From Lachnoclostridium sp. UBA3320 (GTDB lineage: Bacteria; Bacillota; Clostridia; Lachnospirales; Lachnospiraceae): 20,612 nt of DNA. The notes under the pieces were generated by a model that was not told the DNA's origin, did no database searches, and worked only from the letters and a program-made list of their open reading frames with translations. Below are positions 16,124 to 20,612 of this stretch, piece by piece. The DNA lies in assembly GCA_002361175.1 (NCBI GenBank), contig DESG01000006.1, positions 1-20,612 of the forward strand, read 5' to 3'. Numbering within the stretch: position 1 is the first letter of the stretch; each line of letters begins with the position of its first letter. The translations under genes were made by a program, and so were the position numbers.

Positions 16124-16156
16124 ACAGAATACAACTTATTAAATCTCTCTTATCCT

Positions 16157-16185
16157 ATTGTACTCAATTATGGCAAAAATTTCAA
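16157..16185 (-). promoter_or_regulatory. gap-pgk-tpiA operon promoter
   Basis: On the minus strand TTGAAA (16185-16180), a 17-base spacer, and TACAAT (16162-16157). Near-consensus housekeeping promoter, giving a leader of about 100 nt before the gap start. Confidence 0.75.
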
Positions 16186-16249
16186 GTTAAATTCAAAAAG
16201 TTTCTATAAACTTTATAATTTGCACAATTAATTTCGTAAAATTGTAACA

Positions 16250-16777
16250 TTAGCTATTATTTTTCCACAAAATCAGCTTATTTGATGCTAGGCTTTCTTT
16301 AACCATTATAGTTCTTTGGTTAGAAGAACCTTTAAATATAAGTCCTAAGTCTTTTTTTTCTATTATAAACTCTCCATCTACCATAACATCAATATATGAA
16401 AGCAACTCTTTGGTTTCTTCCCATTCAACGAGCATACGACCTGTCACATCTTTTTCAAAATCATACCCTGTAAAGCACCACACATTTTTTTCAGGATACA
16501 TTTTTTTAATTCTTCTTAAAAGGGGCAAAATTCCCTGTTGGTTTATATGCTCTAAAGGTTCTCCGCCAAGCAGTGTTATTCCTTTTATATAATCTGGTTC
16601 CATATATTTTATAATCTTATCTTCTGTATCTTTTGTAAAAGGTTCTCCATATTTAAAGTCCCATGTTTCAGGGTTAAAACACTCTTTGCAGTGATGTGTA
16701 CAGCCACTTACAAACAGCGACACTCTCACACCTGGTCCATTTGCAACATCACATTTTTTAATATCTGCATAATTCAT
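16250..16777 (-). CDS. nrdG: Anaerobic ribonucleotide reductase activating protein
   Basis: A 175-residue radical-SAM activase that installs the glycyl radical on NrdD. The N-terminal GCTHHCKECFN gives the CxxxCxxC cluster motif for the 4Fe-4S centre, preceded by GPGVRVSLFVSGC. GITLLGGEPLEH is the SAM-binding GGE segment. Length is normal (155-180). It begins 24 bases after nrdD, with only a weak AAAGG ribosome binding site, consistent with a lower requirement for activase than for reductase. No clear terminator follows; only a weak ACAATT/AATTGT hairpin lies before the gap promoter. Confidence 0.95.
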   Translation of the reverse strand: MNYADIKKCDVANGPGVRVSLFVSGCTHHCKECFNPETWDFKYGEPFTKDTEDKIIKYMEPDYIKGITLLGGEPLEHINQQGILPLLRRIKKMYPEKNVWCFTGYDFEKDVTGRMLVEWEETKELLSYIDVMVDGEFIIEKKDLGLIFKGSSNQRTIMVKESLASNKLILWKNNS

Positions 16778-16801
16778 TATAAAAATGCCTTTCTTAAAAA
16801 A

Positions 16802-18928
16802 CTACAGATGCAGTACTCTTGCATTAATCTCTTTAGTTTTGCCTTCATTCCAGAAATTTTCACCAAGATAGCCACATGTTCTTCTTGTAACATTCATTTT
16901 GTTTTTATCCTTATTGTGACACTGTGGACATTCCCACTCAAGGTTTTCATTTATAATAATTTCACCGTCATAACCGCATACATGACAGTAATCAGATTTT
17001 GTGTTAAACTCTGCATACTGTATATTTTCATAGATAAACTTCACTATATCTTCTAATGCTTCAAGGTTATGTCTCATATTTGGTATTTCGACATATGAAA
17101 TAGCACCACCCGAAGAAATTTTCTGAAACTGGCTTTCAAATTTAAATTTACTAAAAGCATCTATCTTTTCACGTACATCAACATGGTACGAATTAGTATA
17201 ATAGCCTTTATCTGTAACATCTTTAATTATGCCAAACCTCTTTTTGTCTATCTCTGCAAAACGATAGCAAAGACTTTCTGCAGGAGTGCCATACAATGCA
17301 AATCCTATCCCTGTTTCAAGTTTCCATGTGTCACACGCAAGGCGCAGTCTTTTCATAAGGCGCAGTGCAAAGTTAGTTCCCTTTGGTTTAGTGTGACTTA
17401 CACCTGTCATAAGCTTTGTAACTTCATACAGTCCAATATACCCTAAAGAAATACTGGAATAGCCATTGTGCAAGAGTTTATCTATAGGTTCATTTTTTCC
17501 AAGCCTTGCAATAGCGCCATACTGCCAGTGTATAGGGCTTACATTAGACAGTGTGCCCTCCAGTGCATGATGTCTGCACATAAGTGCTTCAAAGCAAAGT
17601 GAAAGTCTTTCTTCTAAAAGTTCCCAGAAAACTTCTTCATCACCACCTGCTATTATACCTATCTGTGGAAGATTTATGCTTACAACACCTTGATTAAACC
17701 GTCCTTCGAATTTGTATTGTCCATTTTCATCTTTCCAAGGTGCTAAAAAACTTCTGCATCCCATGCATGAAAATACATTGCCTTCATAGTTTTCACGCAT
17801 CTTTTTAGCAGAAATATAATCTGGGTACATTCTCTTAGCTGAACATTTTACTGCAAGTCTTGTAAGATAGTCATATTTACCACCTTTAAGACAGTTGTGT
17901 TCGTCAAGTACATATATAAGCTTAGGAAAAGCTGGTGTAACATACACACCTTTTTCATTTTTAATACCCTCTATGCGCTGATTAAGTATTTCCTCAATAA
18001 TCATTGCATTTTCTTCTACATATGGGTCAGCCATATCAAGATTTAAGAATAAAGTTACAAATGGTGACTGTCCATTTGTAGTCATAAGTGTGTTAATCTG
18101 ATATTGTATAGTTTGTACTCCTGATTTAAGCTCATCTAAAAGCCTGTCATTTACAAGCTCTTTAAGTGCCCTATCACTTATTGTATCACCATATTTTTCT
18201 TTATAATGTGCAGTATATTTATTGCGGCTCTTTCTAAGATATTTGCCAAGATGTTTTATATCAACTGACTGTCCGCCATACTGACTGCTTGCAACTGCTG
18301 ATATAATCTGTGTCATAACAGTACATGCTACCTGAAAGCTTTTTGGACTTTCTATAAGCTTTCCATTCATAACAGTGCCATTTTCAAGCATATCACCTAT
18401 ATTGATAAGACAACAGTTAAATATGCTTTGCAGAAAATAATCCATATCGTGAAAATGAAGGACACCATCTTCATGTGCCTTGACAATTTTGTCTGGCAGG
18501 AGTACTCTTTTTGTCAAATCTTTAGAAACTTCACCAGCAATCAAGTCTCGTTGTGTAGATGCAATATAAGCATTTTTATTGGAATTTTCTTCCATCAAAT
18601 CTTTATTGCTGTTTTTAATAAGGCTCATTATAGAATCATCAGTTGTATTAGCATGACGTACCATCTCACGCTTATATCTGTATATTATATACTTCTTTGC
18701 AAGCTCAAACTTGCCCTCGTCCATAAGTTTTTGTTCAATCATGTCCTGGATATCTTCAACCATAAGATTATCCCTATGTCTGTTTTCGATGCCAGCAACA
18801 ATAGAATTGATTTTCTCATCTGAAACCTGCTCACAGCAGTCAACTTCAGCATTTGCTTTTTGTATTGCAATTACTATCTTATTGCGGTCATATTCCACAA
18901 CTCTGCCATCACGCTTTGTAACTTTCAC
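16802..18928 (-). CDS. nrdD: Anaerobic (class III) ribonucleoside-triphosphate reductase
   Basis: A 708-residue glycyl-radical enzyme reducing ribonucleoside triphosphates to dNTPs without oxygen. The N-terminal ATP-cone begins KVTKRDGRVVEYDRNKI. The barrel includes HFHDMDYF and GNVFSCMGCRSF with finger-loop cysteines. A zinc site is formed by C648, C651, C667 and C670 (CHVC...CPQC), and the radical motif is RRTCGYLG, with the Gly at about 686, near the C terminus as expected. The start is GTG at 18928, preceded by a G-rich ribosome binding site (AGGGG). It forms an operon with nrdG and is probably repressed by NrdR through paired boxes upstream. Confidence 0.97.
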   Translation of the reverse strand: MKVTKRDGRVVEYDRNKIVIAIQKANAEVDCCEQVSDEKINSIVAGIENRHRDNLMVEDIQDMIEQKLMDEGKFELAKKYIIYRYKREMVRHANTTDDSIMSLIKNSNKDLMEENSNKNAYIASTQRDLIAGEVSKDLTKRVLLPDKIVKAHEDGVLHFHDMDYFLQSIFNCCLINIGDMLENGTVMNGKLIESPKSFQVACTVMTQIISAVASSQYGGQSVDIKHLGKYLRKSRNKYTAHYKEKYGDTISDRALKELVNDRLLDELKSGVQTIQYQINTLMTTNGQSPFVTLFLNLDMADPYVEENAMIIEEILNQRIEGIKNEKGVYVTPAFPKLIYVLDEHNCLKGGKYDYLTRLAVKCSAKRMYPDYISAKKMRENYEGNVFSCMGCRSFLAPWKDENGQYKFEGRFNQGVVSINLPQIGIIAGGDEEVFWELLEERLSLCFEALMCRHHALEGTLSNVSPIHWQYGAIARLGKNEPIDKLLHNGYSSISLGYIGLYEVTKLMTGVSHTKPKGTNFALRLMKRLRLACDTWKLETGIGFALYGTPAESLCYRFAEIDKKRFGIIKDVTDKGYYTNSYHVDVREKIDAFSKFKFESQFQKISSGGAISYVEIPNMRHNLEALEDIVKFIYENIQYAEFNTKSDYCHVCGYDGEIIINENLEWECPQCHNKDKNKMNVTRRTCGYLGENFWNEGKTKEINARVLHL

Positions 18929-18994
18929 GCTATCCCCTCACTTTTACTATTTTTCAACTCACAAACTTTTCTTTCCCAATTACACGCATTAACC

Positions 18995-19023
18995 ATTATA
19001 TCATCACATAATAAAAATGTCCA
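18995..19023 (-). promoter_or_regulatory. nrdDG promoter
   Basis: On the minus strand TGGACA (19023-19018), a 17-base spacer, and perfect TATAAT (19000-18995), about 65 bases before the nrdD start. Confidence 0.75.
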
Positions 19024-19066
19024 CAATATATTGTAAAATATAAAATTATTTTACTATATTTTGTGG
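19021..19066 (-). promoter_or_regulatory. Paired NrdR-like boxes upstream of nrdDG
   Basis: Two 16-bp sites, CCACAATATATTGTAA (19021-19036) and TTACTATATTTTGTGG (19051-19066), have centres exactly 30 bp apart, about three helical turns, the arrangement known for NrdR. The first contains the perfect palindrome ACAATATATTGT and overlaps the -35 element, fitting repression. The two sites also form a long inverted repeat (19019-19068) followed by T residues on the minus strand, so the same DNA could also act as terminator for the upstream sigma-like gene. Confidence 0.75.
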
Positions 19067-19126
19067 ACAGAGCCTTTTTCCTAAGTGTTACAACTGTAGA
19101 TAGATATCGTTTTTATAACACTAATT

Positions 19127-19855
19127 TTAAATATCTATAACTTTTTTAGTATCATTTGAAATACTCATTATATCCTTAATTTCTTTTGCAGAGACATTGG
19201 TATATTCTGATAATTCCTCTACCGAAGGCACTTTTTCGTATTCTTCTGCAAGATATTTTGCTGCCTCATTAAGAAAATTTATCTTTGTAATGACAAAACT
19301 TTCCCAGTCTTTATCTTCTGAAGTTATATCTATAAATTTTTCCATTGCATTTATTATTTCCATATTGATTATACCATTAACAGTTTCATAATCAGGCTCG
19401 CCATTATTTTTAAAATACTGTGCTTTGTTTTTTTCGATAACTGAAATGCCTATAACAATCCCTAAACTGCCCTCAGACATTAATTCATCTATAGTAACTA
19501 TTTCATCTGCTACTATCTTTCGTTTCTTATAACCAGATGCAAGTTTTTCAACGTGATTTAATTTGCACTTAACAAGCTTGTCTTTTGCAGATTCATCACC
19601 TAGAAGAAACTCTTTAATAATATTGTTGATATCACTGTCTTCAGGTGTAGAAAAGTTTACAATTTCCTGCTCTTTATGCAAAATTTTTACACCAGTTGAT
19701 TTTAAATAACGACATACTTCATCTATTTGGTTGTCATCAAGTTTCATGTCACTAAGATATTTTTTTATCTCATCTCTTGTAAGTTGGTTATTCTGTAAAA
19801 CTGCAATATCTTTTATTTCACCAAGTATTTCCAAAAACTGGTTCTGTTCTATCAT
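19127..19855 (-). CDS. Sigma-70-related protein lacking region 4
   Basis: A 242-residue protein with weak but ordered similarity to primary sigma factors. Residues about 1-58 resemble region 1.1 (LTRDEIKKYLSDMKLDDNQIDEVCRYLKSTGVKI). The segment KCKLNHVEKLASGYKKR...TIDELMSEGSLGIVIGISVIEKN corresponds to region 2.1-2.2, the core-binding helix. AKYLAEEYEKVPSVEELSEYTNVSAKEIKDIMSIS looks like region 3. No -35-binding region 4 follows, and the promoter-melting aromatic residues of 2.3-2.4 are not evident. It may modulate RNA polymerase rather than act as a full sigma. The ribosome binding site is weak and distant (AAAGGA, about 12 bases). It is separate from the flavin reductase gene by a terminator. 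Confidence 0.75.
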   Translation of the reverse strand: MIEQNQFLEILGEIKDIAVLQNNQLTRDEIKKYLSDMKLDDNQIDEVCRYLKSTGVKILHKEQEIVNFSTPEDSDINNIIKEFLLGDESAKDKLVKCKLNHVEKLASGYKKRKIVADEIVTIDELMSEGSLGIVIGISVIEKNKAQYFKNNGEPDYETVNGIINMEIINAMEKFIDITSEDKDWESFVITKINFLNEAAKYLAEEYEKVPSVEELSEYTNVSAKEIKDIMSISNDTKKVIDI

Positions 19856-19901
19856 CGCATATTAGTTCCTTTCTTTAATTCTACATTTATGATAAACGTT
19901 A

Positions 19902-19947
19902 AAAAAAGAGTCAATAAATACAATATTATAGTTCTTGACTCTTTTTT
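19902..19947. terminator. Terminator between flavin reductase and sigma-like genes
   Basis: AAAAAAGAGTCAA (19902-19914) pairs perfectly with TTGACTCTTTTTT (19935-19947). It is symmetric, so it could work in both directions; on the minus strand it ends the flavin reductase transcript. Confidence 0.8.
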
Positions 19948-19975
19948 CTTATTTGCATCAGTGATTACACAACAA

Positions 19976-20482
19976 TTATCTTGCAGCTATATCTGTGACT
20001 TCTGCTATATAAAGAGTGTGATAATCTTTGTCTTTATACCATGTTTCATCAATATTTTTGTCAATAAAATCTTCTGGATTAAGCAATGTTGCAGACATTA
20101 CACGACAAATTAAAATAAAATCTGCTTGGTCGATAATAGGCACTCCCTCATAAAAGTCTATTTCTACGCCAGCTTCTTTGATTTTATCTTCGTTCCGTCC
20201 AGAAACTGCACCCAAAAATTTCATAAGGGTTTTGTGTTCTTTCTTTAAAAAACTTAGTGAAAACTTTCCTTCCCTGTCTATAAATTCTTTTGTATAACGG
20301 CTTTGTCTGATAACTATAAAGGCAGCATCTTTTCCCCACATCTGCCCAAGTGCTCCCCATGACGCAGTCATCGTGTTTACTTTTTCCTTGTTGCCTGCTG
20401 TTACAAGCATCCAGTCTTTTCCTATTTTTTCAAATGGATTTAGTTCCACTATGTCTGATGTAATTTTTTGAAAAGAATGCAT
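19976..20482 (-). CDS. Flavin reductase-like FMN-binding protein
   Basis: A 168-residue cytoplasmic protein of the flavin reductase-like, FMN-binding split-barrel family. The motif NTMTASWGALGQMWGKDAAFIVIRQSRYTKEFI (begins near residue 36) is the typical flavin-contacting N-TMTASWG segment, followed by FSLSFL and GAVSGRNEDKIKEAG. Length is usual for the family. Members transfer electrons from NAD(P)H to flavin or act in redox and ferric reduction; the partner here is unknown. The ATG has AAGGAGG seven bases upstream. It appears monocistronic, and a Fur-like box lies about 90 bases upstream. Confidence 0.9.
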   Translation of the reverse strand: MHSFQKITSDIVELNPFEKIGKDWMLVTAGNKEKVNTMTASWGALGQMWGKDAAFIVIRQSRYTKEFIDREGKFSLSFLKKEHKTLMKFLGAVSGRNEDKIKEAGVEIDFYEGVPIIDQADFILICRVMSATLLNPEDFIDKNIDETWYKDKDYHTLYIAEVTDIAAR

Positions 20483-20570
20483 AAGTTGACCTCCTTAAAG
20501 AATATATGTGTACATATTTATAATACCATACTTTAGTAAATATGTTTATTATATTTTAATAAAAAATTAA

Positions 20571-20585
20571 TGATACAGATTCTCA
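20571..20585. promoter_or_regulatory. Fur-like box upstream of flavin reductase gene
   Basis: TGATACAGATTCTCA is a 7-1-7 dyad agreeing at 11 of 14 informative positions with the TGATAAT-N-ATTATCA Fur consensus. A promoter close by is not clear, so the role is uncertain. Confidence 0.35.
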
Positions 20586-20612
20586 TTGGCAAATTTTGAT
20601 TGCAAGTCTATA

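Overview
This looks like a chromosomal segment of a low-GC anaerobic Gram-positive bacterium, probably a gut or rumen clostridium of the Lachnospiraceae type. The reasons are AT-rich intergenic DNA, strong AGGAGG-type ribosome binding sites, pyruvate phosphate dikinase, and an oxygen-sensitive class III ribonucleotide reductase with its activase. The organism assignment is inference. Except for one lipoprotein gene and a candidate RNA, everything reads on the minus strand.

Left part, about 1 to 8,650, accessory DNA. It is dominated by a Tn7-like transposition operon in the order tnsA, tnsB, tnsC, tniQ/tnsD (7661 down to 2918) with overlapping reading frames, followed by a small unknown gene and a strong terminator. 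Left of this lies a gene-poor 2.1 kb stretch. It holds (a) seven copies of a roughly 19-bp motif, CATCA-N2-TATA-N2-TGAAAC, spaced 46-47 bp apart at 235-532, just upstream of a truncated gene that leaves the window, and (b) about 560 nt of dense potential hairpins (about 1028-1588) ending in a terminator, which I read as a large ornate noncoding RNA of the general ROOL/GOLLD kind. Right of tnsA is about 1 kb without a convincing gene. It contains a 12-bp-period repeat cluster in both orientations (7681-7767) and diverged repeats in both orientations (7.87-8.63 kb). The transposon probably sits downstream of the 3' end of ppdK, the way Tn7 sits downstream of glmS, but I could not fix its ends. 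No Cas gene and no conventional CRISPR array are present.

Right part, 8,700 to 20,612, ordinary core genome. ppdK (own promoter and terminator) is divergent from an ABC-transporter substrate-binding lipoprotein gene with a possible attenuator in its leader. Then comes a glycolytic operon, gap-pgk-tpiA, reading from 16051 to 12924, with a clear promoter and a strong hairpin between gap and pgk. Next is nrdD-nrdG for anaerobic dNTP synthesis, with two NrdR-like boxes exactly 30 bp apart, one overlapping the -35 element. The window ends with a sigma-70-related protein lacking a recognisable region 4 and a flavin reductase-like gene. gap, pgk, tpiA and ppdK together give a route from triose phosphate through the lower glycolytic steps and PEP/pyruvate interconversion; phosphoglycerate mutase and enolase are not in the window.

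The items most worth following are the spaced-repeat array, the large RNA, and how they relate to the Tn7-like element.
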